From NCBI RefSeq assembly GCF_000317105.1, contig NC_019693.1, positions 5,395,227-5,459,226 of the forward strand: a DNA stretch of 64,000 nt. Reading direction: 5' to 3'. The notes beneath the pieces are model-generated. The model did no database searches. It was not told the DNA's origin and was given only the letters and a program-made list of their open reading frames with translations. Of this stretch, positions 44,800 to 52,737 are shown piece after piece. This stretch comes from Oscillatoria acuminata PCC 6304 (GTDB lineage Bacteria > Cyanobacteriota > Cyanobacteriia > Cyanobacteriales > Laspinemataceae). The position numbers and the translations under genes were made by a program. Position 1 is the stretch's first letter; each line of letters starts with the position of its first letter.

Positions 44800-45987
44800 A
44801 TGATGAAAATTCTTGCGTTCGACTTGCCCGATTCTCCAGGTTCCCAACTCCAGCCAATCGTTCTCAAGTATTCCAGTTTTCTCGATACGGCTGCGGTGGG
44901 CATTTTTCAAATTACCCCCACGGGCAGCTATTTAAGGGCTAATCGAACTTTAGCTCGCATCTATGGGTATGAGTCGGCTGCCTCACTGATGGCTGGGGTC
45001 AAAAATATGGGGAATCAACTTTATGTGGAACAGAAACGGTATGAACAATTAATGCAAGTGTTACGCACTCAGCGAGATGTGGAAAATTTTGAATCTCGGG
45101 TTTATCGTCAAGATGGAAGTATTGCCTGGGTGCGAGATACGATTCGGATTATGCGCGATCGCACAGGTCAGGTGATTGGCTATCAGGGGATCGTTGAACC
45201 AATGGAAGAACCCCTGAGCGATCGCTTAAGTTCTCCAGAGGATTTGGAACCGGAAAATTTACGAACTCCACTCACGCCTAACTTTGTGTCGATGCTCTCT
45301 CATGAATTACGCGGTTCTTTAACGGTGATTGCGGCAGCGAACGATTTGCTCAAACTCCACAGTCAAAAAATGACACCTGAGCAACGACTTAAGTATTTTC
45401 AAAAAATTGATGAAACCGTTAAACATACGAACAATATCATTGAAGGATTCTTGACTTTAGGCAAAGCTGAGTGTGGCGGACTACATATTCAATCGGTTCC
45501 CGTGTATTTTGCTAGTTTATGCGAAGATGTCTGGCAGGACGTGGAAAAATTAACCGATGTGACTCATCGCATGATTTTGACAACCACCGGAGATTCTGAA
45601 CCTCTGATGACTGATCCCACCTTACTCCGACAAATTATTTTGAATTTGCTGGTGAATGCGGTGAAGTATTCTCCCCAGGGAAGTTCTATTTATTGTGATT
45701 TTACCTTTGCAGAAGGGGAAATCATTTTCCGCATCAAGGACCGGGGAATCGGGATTCCTCCGGAAGATCGGGCGAATTTGTTTACCCTGTTTCATCGGGC
45801 GAAAAATGTGGCAGCGAATGCCGGGAGTGGATTGGGATTGGCAATTGTTAAGCGATCGGTGGATTTACTCGGGGGTAAAATTTGGGTGGAAAGTACCGTG
45901 GGAGAAGGAACAACTTTTACCGTAACCCTCCCAAAACTACCGAGGCTTTCCAGTAAAATTGATGATTACCATTCGATTAGTGCTTGA
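44800..45987 (+). CDS. PAS-containing histidine kinase, 395 aa
   Basis: I start at the ATG at 44800 (MMKILAFDLP); the longer frame from 44740 opens with a Pro/Arg-rich stretch unlike the domain. A PAS domain covers about residues 35-140 (GIFQITPTGSYLRANRTLARIYGYES). The H-box reads NFVSMLSHELRGSLTVI: the expected Thr-Pro after Arg is Gly-Ser here, a change from HELRTPL. The HATPase is intact with NLLVNAVKYSP, KDRGIGIPPEDRANL and GSGLGLAIVKRS. No membrane helix or receiver is seen, so it is a soluble kinase acting on an unlinked regulator. It is alone on the plus strand with repeats-free gaps on both sides. Confidence 0.88.
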   Translation: MMKILAFDLPDSPGSQLQPIVLKYSSFLDTAAVGIFQITPTGSYLRANRTLARIYGYESAASLMAGVKNMGNQLYVEQKRYEQLMQVLRTQRDVENFESRVYRQDGSIAWVRDTIRIMRDRTGQVIGYQGIVEPMEEPLSDRLSSPEDLEPENLRTPLTPNFVSMLSHELRGSLTVIAAANDLLKLHSQKMTPEQRLKYFQKIDETVKHTNNIIEGFLTLGKAECGGLHIQSVPVYFASLCEDVWQDVEKLTDVTHRMILTTTGDSEPLMTDPTLLRQIILNLLVNAVKYSPQGSSIYCDFTFAEGEIIFRIKDRGIGIPPEDRANLFTLFHRAKNVAANAGSGLGLAIVKRSVDLLGGKIWVESTVGEGTTFTVTLPKLPRLSSKIDDYHSISA

Positions 45988-46257
45988 GGTTATTTGCTCT
46001 TTTAACCTCGTTCTTTTTGTCCGGTGAATGTGACGTCACACCCTAGTTTCTTAACTCAATATAGACGGATTAGGCTAAATTCATCGGTAAACCGCTGATC
46101 CCTGATGACTAGACGTTCCCCCTCTCTACTTTTTTATCAAACTATTGCAAGTTGTTAATTGGTTAAACCGTCAAGAATGAGTCTAGCGATCGCCCCAGGG
46201 AAGCATCAGGAAAGCGCTCAAGACTCAGGGAGAAGTTCAGAATAGACAATTGGCAAT

Positions 46258-46575
46258 TTAGAAATTTTCGAGCATCCATTCTGAAGCGCGATCGCCCAAA
46301 TCAATCGGAATGCTCACTGCCTTTCCCAAGCGTGGACGTTCGCGGGTGGTTGCAAGGTAACGCTGCACCTGTTCGATGCCACCCCAGGCATTGAGATAAC
46401 TGGCAACCACATCTAAATGAGCCAGATATTCCGACTCATTCATCGGGAACGAGGCTTGTTCGAGGTATTTCCACATAATCAGGATGAAAATCTTCCCCTG
46501 AGTACGCCGCACTTGGATATCGTAAGAGCGGCCCCACTTAGAAAGCAAGAGCTGGTGTAAGTCCTGTCCGGTCAT
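46258..46575 (-). CDS. DUF3067-family protein, 105 aa
   Basis: A small soluble protein with the pattern of DUF3067: MTGQDLHQLLLSKWGRSYDIQVRRT, then FILIMWKYLEQASFPM and LDVVASYLNAWGGIEQVQRYL. It is conserved in cyanobacteria and plastid-bearing plants. Function is not known to me. The gene diverges from petC, sharing a 261-base promoter region. That linkage suggests a role near the cytochrome b6f complex, but the position alone does not prove it. The length matches the family. Confidence 0.85.
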   Translation of the reverse strand: MTGQDLHQLLLSKWGRSYDIQVRRTQGKIFILIMWKYLEQASFPMNESEYLAHLDVVASYLNAWGGIEQVQRYLATTRERPRLGKAVSIPIDLGDRASEWMLENF

Positions 46576-46836
46576 AGAGAGAGTCCGTAAAATCTGAATC
46601 TTTACAGTTTGTTACAAAAATTGACAGCGAAATCCAAAAATGCGATCGAAGTGTCAAAGAATGTAATAATCTGTTGAGAAAGGCTGGAGATTCAGCATTT
46701 CCCTGGGGATTGTCCCTGCCTAACCCGGTAGTGACAGACTCGATATGAGGAATTGTTTAAACTAGGGTTCACCAATTTTAGCCCTTAGATGAGAGGCTAA
46801 GACATACAACTTAACACAGACGTAGCAAGATAGGTC

Positions 46837-47376
46837 ATGGCTCAAGCTTCTGGAAATCCTGACGTCCCTAGCATGGGGCGTCGCCAATTTATGAACTTAC
46901 TGACTTTCGGTGCAGTCACGGGGACAGCACTGGGAGCCTTGTATCCGGTGGTCAAGTATTTTATCCCGCCCTCCAGTGGCGCGGCAGGGGGTGGCGTTAC
47001 CGCTAAAGATGCCCTGGGCAATGACGTCAGCGTTAGCCAGTTTTTAGGGAGTCACAATGCGGGCGATCGCGTTTTGGCCCAAGGTCTCAAAGGTGACCCC
47101 ACCTACCTCGTGGTCGATCAAGACAAGACCCTGACCAACTACGGAATCAACGCCGTTTGCACTCACCTCGGCTGCGTTGTCCCCTGGAACGCCAGCGAAA
47201 ACAAATTTATGTGTCCCTGCCACGGTTCCCAGTACAACAGTGAGGGTAAAGTGGTGCGCGGCCCTGCACCCCTGTCTCTGGCGTTGGCTCATGCCACCGA
47301 GGTTGATGATAAAGTCGTCTTTACGCCTTGGACCGAAACCGACTTCCGCACCGGGGAAAACCCCTGGTGGTCATAA
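46837..47376 (+). CDS. petC: Cytochrome b6f Rieske iron-sulfur protein, 179 aa
   Basis: PetC carries the 2Fe-2S cluster that takes electrons from plastoquinol in the b6f complex. The cluster ligands are C108 and H110 in CTHLGCV and C126 and H129 in [12 protein letters not shown], with C113 and C128 forming the structural disulfide. One N-terminal membrane helix follows the GRRQFMNLL twin-arginine-like start (residues 14-22), which marks it as a Tat substrate. The rest is the usual soluble domain. petA follows after 86 bases, as in most cyanobacteria, so they are presumably one operon. Confidence 0.98.
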   Translation: MAQASGNPDVPSMGRRQFMNLLTFGAVTGTALGALYPVVKYFIPPSSGAAGGGVTAKDALGNDVSVSQFLGSHNAGDRVLAQGLKGDPTYLVVDQDKTLTNYGINAVCTHLGCVVPWNASENKFMCPCHGSQYNSEGKVVRGPAPLSLALAHATEVDDKVVFTPWTETDFRTGENPWWS

Positions 47377-47462
47377 GCGCTTTGGCCGACCAAAAGCCGC
47401 TGAATGCAATATATTTCAATTTCTCATTGTTTGACCGTTTAGCTTACCTCTTCTCTTTCCCG

Positions 47463-48452
47463 ATGAAACATACTTCCTTGTCGCGGATCCTGCGGCAGAG
47501 TGGACGCACTTTAGCCAAAGGCGTGTTGTTGGCTGTGGCAACTCTCGCCCTTTTCCTTGCTTCTGACATCGCGGTACCCCAGTCAGCCGCCGCCTATCCC
47601 TTTTGGGCGCAACAAACCGCTCCAGAAACCCCCCGGGAAGCAACGGGTCGGATCGTTTGCGCCAACTGCCATTTGGCTGAAAAACATACTCAGGTGGAAT
47701 TGCCTCAAGCGGTTCTACCGGATACGGTGTTTGAAGCCGTGGTGAAAATTCCTTATGACACCAGTGTGCAACAAGTGCTCGGCAGTGGCGATCTCGGACC
47801 CCTGAATGTCGGCGCTGTGATCATGTTGCCCGAAGGGTTCAAAATTGCCCCTGCCGATCGCATTCCTGAAGAAATGCAGGAAAAAATCGGGGGTCTTTAC
47901 TTCCAACCCTATGCGGAAGGTCAAGATAATGTGTTGATTGTTGGTCCCTTACCGGGCGAACAATATCAAGAAATTGTCTTCCCAGTGCTATCTCCGAACC
48001 CGGAAACGGATAAAAATATCCATTATGGTAAATACCCCGTTCATGTCGGTGGTAACCGGGGACGCGGACAGCTTTATCCAACTGGGGATAAGAGCAATAA
48101 TACAGTCTTCACTGCTTCGGCTGCTGGAACTATTTCCCAAATTGCCAAAGTTGAAGGCGGCGGTTATGAAGTCACCATTCAAACTGCTGATGGATCGACC
48201 GTGGTTGATAGCATTCCCGCCGGTCCTGAGTTAATCGTCTCGGAAGGGGATGAAGTGACTGCGGCGCAATTGCTGACTAATAATCCCAATGTTGGTGGGT
48301 TCGGTCAAGTAGATGGAGAAATCGTCCTGCAAAGTGCGGGTCGGATTAAAGGATTGCTGGCTTTCTTTGCGATCGTTACTCTGTCTCAAATTATGCTCGT
48401 CCTGAAGAAAAAGCAGGTCGAAAAAGTACAAGCAGCCGAAATGAACTTCTAA
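47463..48452 (+). CDS. petA: Apocytochrome f, 329 aa
   Basis: PetA is the c-type cytochrome of the b6f complex that reduces plastocyanin or cytochrome c6. I start at 47463 ([10 protein letters not shown]), which gives a normal signal peptide of 44 residues cleaved before Y45 in AYPFWAQ; the frame extends upstream 45 codons without domain. The heme site CANCH has C66, C69 and H70, and Y45 is the axial ligand. The C-terminal helix ([20 protein letters not shown]) anchors it. A strong terminator follows. Together with petC this is the standard petCA operon. Confidence 0.98.
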   Translation: MKHTSLSRILRQSGRTLAKGVLLAVATLALFLASDIAVPQSAAAYPFWAQQTAPETPREATGRIVCANCHLAEKHTQVELPQAVLPDTVFEAVVKIPYDTSVQQVLGSGDLGPLNVGAVIMLPEGFKIAPADRIPEEMQEKIGGLYFQPYAEGQDNVLIVGPLPGEQYQEIVFPVLSPNPETDKNIHYGKYPVHVGGNRGRGQLYPTGDKSNNTVFTASAAGTISQIAKVEGGGYEVTIQTADGSTVVDSIPAGPELIVSEGDEVTAAQLLTNNPNVGGFGQVDGEIVLQSAGRIKGLLAFFAIVTLSQIMLVLKKKQVEKVQAAEMNF

Positions 48453-48472
48453 GTTTTGTTGCGAGTTACTTT

Positions 48473-48503
48473 AAAAAAAGGGGGCATCTGCCCCCTTTTT
48501 TTT
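48473..48503 (+). terminator. Rho-independent terminator of the petC-petA operon
   Basis: aaaaaaagggggc / gcccccttttttt forms a 13-bp stem with a 4-base loop (atct) and ends in a run of T, starting 21 bases after the petA stop codon. Confidence 0.95.
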
Positions 48504-48545
48504 AGATGAAACAGGAGAGAGTTAGGGGATTGCAAAATATAAATC

Positions 48546-48667
48546 ATACGGAATCCGGTTGTGATAGGTCTTTAAAAACCCGCACCCTCAAGGGTGGGGC
48601 TACACAGACGAAGCCCGCCTGCGCGGGCTAATCCATAAAATAGACTTGAGACAACCGGATTCCGTAT
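48546..48667. repeat. MITE-like element, copy 2 (122 bp)
   Basis: Exact 17-base terminal inverted repeats atacggaatccggttgt (48546-48562) and acaaccggattccgtat (48651-48667) bracket two inner hairpins, accctcaagggt near 48583 and agcccgcctgcgcgggct at 48612-48629. It matches copy 1 at 15172-15299 in inverse orientation over the core. No coding capacity. Confidence 0.8.
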
Positions 48668-48689
48668 CATCCAACCGTTCAATTGAAAG

Positions 48690-48740
48690 TGTAGGGGCGC
48701 AATGCGCAGGCCCCAGGGGCCTGCGCATTGCGCCCCTACA
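48690..48740. repeat. Perfect palindrome of 51 bases
   Basis: Two 25-base arms, left beginning tgtaggggcgcaatgcgcag, pair exactly around a single central A at 48715. A related, partly degraded copy is at 24578-24629. Such a perfect hairpin is unstable in replication, so its presence suggests recent arrival or a function. Confidence 0.9.
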
Positions 48741-48842
48741 TTGAACGGGCTACTCCGTTGATCTACGAACGAACGTTTTGGAGATTTTATTTTTTGGAGT
48801 TCCCTTAGAGTCAATAGAAAATCTGGAACAATTCAGATAAAT

Positions 48843-49030
48843 AGGTCCAAGGGACAAGAAACCGGGTTTCTGGCCTAGATTTGTGACTAATGGCAGAGAT
48901 ATTGTCAAGAAACCCGGTTTCTAACCAATGGGATACCGGCGTCATGAGGTCCAAGGGATAAGAAACCGGGTTTCTATCCTAGATTTGTGGGTAATGCCAG
49001 AGATATTGTCAAGAAACCCGGTTTCTAACC
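48843..49030. repeat. Direct duplication of an 84-base agaaacc-type unit
   Basis: Units 48843-48926 and 48947-49030 start 104 bases apart and are near-identical: aggtccaaggga, agaaaccgggtttct, agatttgtg, agagatattgtca, agaaacccggtttctaacc. Each contains the two opposite-phase palindromes also seen at 13504 and 15908. It is the largest cluster of this repeat in the window. Confidence 0.85.
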
Positions 49031-49098
49031 CATATTGAGACGCGCTATACATTTTATAAGACCCAACAAATTACTCTTAGATCCAAAAGGTAAGACTT

Positions 49099-49551
49099 AT
49101 GACTCGATTTTTTAAATTTGAAGCAGATTTTGTCGAATCTCTCCATTGCATTCCCATGCAAGTTCGATTGAAATTAGATACTTGTGGCATTAAACTCAAA
49201 CTGAATCAATGGAATCGGTTTAACAAAGAAGACCAAGAATCTCTGATCCAAAACCCTTGTCAGAGTCCGGAAGAAATCACTCAGTATCGGCAATTTTTGC
49301 AAGGGTTAGTTTTAGACCGGACTGGAGAATCGGCCAAAGATTTAGCTGTAGAGGATAACCCCCCTTGGATGAATGAGGCAGAAATACCGGACGGGGTGCA
49401 AGATAAAGCCCAACAGTTTGGAATTACTTTAACCTTAGAACAATGGGCGAAATTAGAAGCGATCGAGCGGTTTGCTTTAATTAAATTAAGTCGGTCCAGT
49501 CACGAAAATGCTAACTTTTTACCGGCTTTAAAAGAATTGAACTTGGTTTAA
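49099..49551 (+). CDS. narM: Nitrate reductase-associated protein NarM, 150 aa
   Basis: The sequence fits the NarM/pfam09655 pattern along its whole length: FKFEADFVESLHCIPMQVRLKLDTCGIKLKL at the start, QYRQFL in the middle, and ERFALIKLSRSSHENANFLPAL near the end. NarM is needed for cyanobacterial nitrate reductase (NarB) activity, probably in maturation of the enzyme. Full length. In many genomes it lies near narB; here it is alone between repeat DNA and a hydrolase gene, and no nitrate-assimilation gene is in the window. No clear NtcA box (GTA-N8-TAC) was seen upstream. Confidence 0.93.
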   Translation: MTRFFKFEADFVESLHCIPMQVRLKLDTCGIKLKLNQWNRFNKEDQESLIQNPCQSPEEITQYRQFLQGLVLDRTGESAKDLAVEDNPPWMNEAEIPDGVQDKAQQFGITLTLEQWAKLEAIERFALIKLSRSSHENANFLPALKELNLV

Positions 49552-49707
49552 AGGCGATTGTCCGATTGAGATAGAAATGGGTAGAGACCTAATCAGCGGG
49601 TAATCTAGCCCCGGGTCGGGTCGTTTTCCGTAATTGGGAAAACCCTTGCTCCCTTGTCCCTGGGGGAGTAAACTCATAACATTCATTCAGGTTGAAAAAA
49701 TAGGATT

Positions 49708-50556
49708 GTGGGACTAGAAGAAAAGCGAGTCGAAGTCGCTGGTGTGGAATGGTATTATCTGGAGCAACAGCCTGCAAAAGAAACAGACAAACCCCCGGTG
49801 GTCTTGCTGCATGGGTTACCCTCCCTAAGCTTTTGCTGGACGGAAGTGATGCCCAAACTGGCGGAGGAGGGATTCCGTTCAGTTGCCCCGGATTGGATTG
49901 GGTTTGGGTTATCGGGGAAACCGGAAAAGAGCAAATTTGCCTATACCCCCGATGCTTTTGTTGCTGCCCTGGATAATTTTCTGACCACTCTGGAGATCGA
50001 TCGCTGCTATCTAGTTGTCCAAGGATTTTTAGGGTCTGTGGGGTTACAATTTGCCCTGAGACATCCGGATAAAGTCCTCCGGTTAGCGGTGCTCAATGCC
50101 CCGGTAACACCGGATTCCCAACTGCCTTGGAAGATGCAGCAACTGGGGTTGCCGTTAATGGGGGAAATGATGACCCAGGACCCCTTGCTGGTCGATCGCA
50201 CCCTGGAAGCGGGCAGCAAATATACCATTTCTGACGCAGACTTGGATATCTACCGTCGCCCGTTTCTGAAAAGTTCTGCCGCAGGGCGATCGCTGATGTG
50301 GACGATCCGCAATCTCAAACTGAAGCAGGCAATGGCAGAAATTGCCGAAGGGTTTCCCCAATGGGACAAACCCACCCTAATTGTGTGGGGTGTCCAGGAT
50401 CCTTGGTTACCCCTAACCCAAGGAGAAACCTTCGCCGGTTCCATTAATAATGCTGAATGGGTGACTTTGGCAGAAGCGGGACATTATCCCCAAGAACATT
50501 GGTCCGAAGAGGTCACCCAGGCCCTGATTCCCTTTTTTCGGCGGATGGAAGTTTAA
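49708..50556 (+). CDS. Alpha/beta hydrolase-fold protein lacking the nucleophile, 282 aa
   Basis: The fold is clear: VVLLHGLPSLSFCWTEVMP (oxyanion strand), DWIGFGLSGKP, cap helices, PTLIVWGVQDPWLP with the acid Asp, and AEAGHYPQEHW with the His. The nucleophile elbow, normally G-x-S-x-G or G-x-D-x-G, reads LVVQGFLGSVGLQFALRHP, placing Phe where Ser or Asp is expected. So a classical hydrolase or dehalogenase mechanism is not possible unless the next Ser is used. Start is a GTG at 49708 behind taggatt. The frame is intact and codon use normal, which argues for a conserved non-hydrolytic role and not decay. Confidence 0.85.
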   Translation: MGLEEKRVEVAGVEWYYLEQQPAKETDKPPVVLLHGLPSLSFCWTEVMPKLAEEGFRSVAPDWIGFGLSGKPEKSKFAYTPDAFVAALDNFLTTLEIDRCYLVVQGFLGSVGLQFALRHPDKVLRLAVLNAPVTPDSQLPWKMQQLGLPLMGEMMTQDPLLVDRTLEAGSKYTISDADLDIYRRPFLKSSAAGRSLMWTIRNLKLKQAMAEIAEGFPQWDKPTLIVWGVQDPWLPLTQGETFAGSINNAEWVTLAEAGHYPQEHWSEEVTQALIPFFRRMEV

Positions 50557-50677
50557 CCGGGGATATGGACTTTGGGGCGATCGCACAGGGGGGAGAGAAT
50601 CCTCAACCCTCGATCGCCGTACCCAATCTTGATATATTTTGGTGAAGATCATTTTAGTGAAAGGCAAAAAACTGGCT

Positions 50678-51121
50678 ATGAGACGTTATCGTTCAATTCT
50701 CGCTTCTATTTTGGCGTTGGTGATGGTGTGTTTGGTTAGCTGCGGTTCGCCGCAAGCGGTCCAACCCCCCGCCTACTCCCCCACTCAGTTAGAAATCGTT
50801 AAGCAGTATGAAGGAAATGTGCTGAAACAGCGCGATCGCATGGATGAACTCGAACAGTTCATCGTCAATCGGGATTGGGTGAATGTCGGGACATTTATTC
50901 ACGGGCCTCTGGGTGACTTACGTCGCGATATGGGCTACGTTTCCCGCAATCTCAGTGGCAAAACCAAAAAAACCGCGAGTCAAACTGCTCAAGATTTATT
51001 CGTCCATTTCGAGACGATCGATGCAGCAGCGGATGCCGGCAACTATTCTCTGGCCGTGCAGAACTACGCAGAAGCGATTAAAGATTTTGACGCCTTCTTG
51101 AATCTGATTCCCAACGGATAA
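50678..51121 (+). CDS. psbQ: Photosystem II lipoprotein PsbQ, 147 aa
   Basis: The protein has a lipoprotein signal (MRRYRSILASILALVMVCLVSC, lipobox Cys C22) and an alpha-helical mature part typical of cyanobacterial PsbQ: EIVKQYEGNVLKQRDRMDELEQFIVNRDWVNV, then TFIHGPLGDLRRDMGYVSRNL and DFDAFLNLIPNG at the end. It is a lumenal extrinsic subunit that stabilises the oxygen-evolving complex. I use the ATG at 50678; an in-frame GTG at 50642 would add 12 residues before the signal peptide. It precedes a FAD oxidoreductase gene by 129 bases on the same strand. Confidence 0.93.
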   Translation: MRRYRSILASILALVMVCLVSCGSPQAVQPPAYSPTQLEIVKQYEGNVLKQRDRMDELEQFIVNRDWVNVGTFIHGPLGDLRRDMGYVSRNLSGKTKKTASQTAQDLFVHFETIDAAADAGNYSLAVQNYAEAIKDFDAFLNLIPNG

Positions 51122-51250
51122 ATTGACTGCGGTTAAGTTGTGACCGATAGGGTGGGAATGGGAAAATCTTCCCTTTTTCACCCTATTTTGACCTGTTATT
51201 TTCATCCCCTCTTTGCTGAAACCAGGGAAGATGTTGAGAGTTAAAAAAAT

Positions 51251-52357
51251 ATGACCCGGGTTGCAATCATTGGATGCGGTGTTGTGGGTGCGGCGATCGC
51301 CTATGAACTGAGCTTAGTCCCCAATTTAGAGATTACCGTAATTGACTGCCATCAACCGGCCCAAGGTTCGACACAAGCGGCTTTAGGGGTACTGATGGGC
51401 ATCATCAGCCATAAAGTCAAAGGCCGATTATGGCGGTTACGGGAACAGAGTATTTTGCGCTATCAAACCCTGATTCCCGAATTAGAAGCAACTGCGCCGA
51501 TTTCCTTTAACCGGCAAGGCATTCTCATGCTCTGTTTTCCCGGTGAGGATATGGCACAATGGGAGAAACTGGCAGCCACTCGTAGAACTCAAGGCTGGCA
51601 ATTAGACCTGTTAGAACCCCAGGAAGTGAGGCAACGCTATCCGCAATTGGGAAAGGTGGAGATTGTGGGGGCGGTTCATTCTCCTCAAGATGGACAAGTT
51701 GATCCCGTTGTCTTGACTCATGCTTTAGTCAGGGCGGCAGAAGGGAACGGGGTGAGGTTTAGATTTGGGGAGAGGGTTGAACGGATTAATTATCTGGAAA
51801 CGGAGTCCTTGAAACAGTGCGATCGCCTAGAAACAACTCAGGGCAATCTGGAGGTAGATTGGCTGGTGATGGCGGCAGGACTGGGTTCCACCCCTCTGAC
51901 TGCCGGACTAGAGTCGCCGGTAGAGATTCGTCCGGTTCTGGGACAAGCGCTACAACTGCGTTTGCAGAATCCGATGGGGGATGGCGAGATCCAACCTGTG
52001 ATTACTGGGGATGATGTTCATATTGTCCCCTGTCAGGACAGTGATTACCCCGTGAGGGATTATTGGGTGGGGGCCACGGTAGAATTTACTGGGGAAGGCG
52101 ACCCGATGGAGGGAGATCCGGTATTACTTAAGCAAGTGTTGCAACGGGCGATTGGATTTTGTCCCGATTTAGCCTTGGGGGAAATTGTGAGAACTTGGTC
52201 TGGATTGCGCCCCCGTCCAGAAGGGCAACCCGCACCTATTATCGGTCCCTTAGCGGGATTTGAGAATGTGTTATTGGCTACTGGACATTATCGCAACGGT
52301 GTGTTGCTTGCCCCAGCCACAGCATTGGAAATTAGGCGGGCGATCGCCGGGAATTGA
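51251..52357 (+). CDS. FAD-dependent amino-acid oxidase-like oxidoreductase (DAO family), 368 aa
   Basis: Residues 4-32 form a Rossmann dinucleotide site (VAIIGCGVVGAAIAYELS) ending in acidic D33. The middle shows DWLVMAAGLGSTPL and the C-terminal third the DAO signature TWSGLRPRPEGQPAPIIGPL and ATGHYRNGVLLAPATA. This composition matches glycine/D-amino-acid oxidases including ThiO for thiamine synthesis, but without thiG/thiS nearby I cannot name the substrate. It is intact and of normal length. It follows psbQ on the same strand, a link without known meaning. Confidence 0.88.
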   Translation: MTRVAIIGCGVVGAAIAYELSLVPNLEITVIDCHQPAQGSTQAALGVLMGIISHKVKGRLWRLREQSILRYQTLIPELEATAPISFNRQGILMLCFPGEDMAQWEKLAATRRTQGWQLDLLEPQEVRQRYPQLGKVEIVGAVHSPQDGQVDPVVLTHALVRAAEGNGVRFRFGERVERINYLETESLKQCDRLETTQGNLEVDWLVMAAGLGSTPLTAGLESPVEIRPVLGQALQLRLQNPMGDGEIQPVITGDDVHIVPCQDSDYPVRDYWVGATVEFTGEGDPMEGDPVLLKQVLQRAIGFCPDLALGEIVRTWSGLRPRPEGQPAPIIGPLAGFENVLLATGHYRNGVLLAPATALEIRRAIAGN

Positions 52358-52386
52358 TTTCTAAGTTGAGTCGGATTGATGGCGAG

Positions 52387-52737
52387 TTACCCCGCCATCA
52401 ATCCGAGGCGATGCTTTCGCACGTTTTCAAATTCTCGGGCTTTTTTTTGGATTTGAATTTGGGGACCCGAACGGGCTAGGCGCAGAATCATCCCATCAAT
52501 TACCGGGGATTGGATAATGGGGCTATCGTTCACATAAGTACCATTCGTTCCTAAGTTGACGATTTTCCAGTTGCAGCCAATCCGATGCAGTTCGACATGG
52601 TAGCGGGAGACTACTGCACTATAGAGAACGACATGATTATCTGGCGATCGCCCAATCCGAATCACGTCTTGGTCCTGAAAGTCCCAGCTTTGGGAAGGGG
52701 AGGTTTGCGTAGGATGCACCAATTTCAGAGTAATCAC
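52387..52737 (-). CDS. Stand-alone FHA-domain protein, 116 aa
   Basis: Almost the whole protein is one FHA domain: VIRIGRSPDNHVVL, VVSRYHVELHRIG and LGTNGTYVND, with the Arg, Ser-Arg-x-His and Asn residues that bind phosphothreonine all present. The start is a GTG with ccggag upstream at correct spacing. A short basic tail (KKAREFENVRKHRLG) follows. It should read Thr-phosphorylated partners of Ser/Thr kinases. Converges with the FAD oxidoreductase. It is unrelated in position to the FHA protein at 61-62.6 kb, though both could respond to the same kinases. Confidence 0.9.
   Translation of the reverse strand: MITLKLVHPTQTSPSQSWDFQDQDVIRIGRSPDNHVVLYSAVVSRYHVELHRIGCNWKIVNLGTNGTYVNDSPIIQSPVIDGMILRLARSGPQIQIQKKAREFENVRKHRLGLMAG

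Larger units (their letters stand above)
48453..49098. other. Intergenic region rich in repeats
   Basis: A 646-base stretch between petA and narM. It contains the petA terminator, a MITE-like element (48546-48667), a perfect palindrome (48690-48740) and two direct 84-base units of the agaaacc family spaced 104 bases apart (48843-49030). No coding region is supported; the frame at 48572-48814 is made from the palindromes. Confidence 0.8.

Noticed and set aside
48572-48814. 80-codon open frame, minus strand
   Set aside because: Built from the MITE-like element and the 51-base palindrome; coding is not credible.
48843-49030. Possible CRISPR-like repeats (agaaacc... words at regular spacing)
   Set aside because: The repeats alternate in two forms, the spacers are nearly the same in both units, and no cas gene is present; they are REP-like elements.
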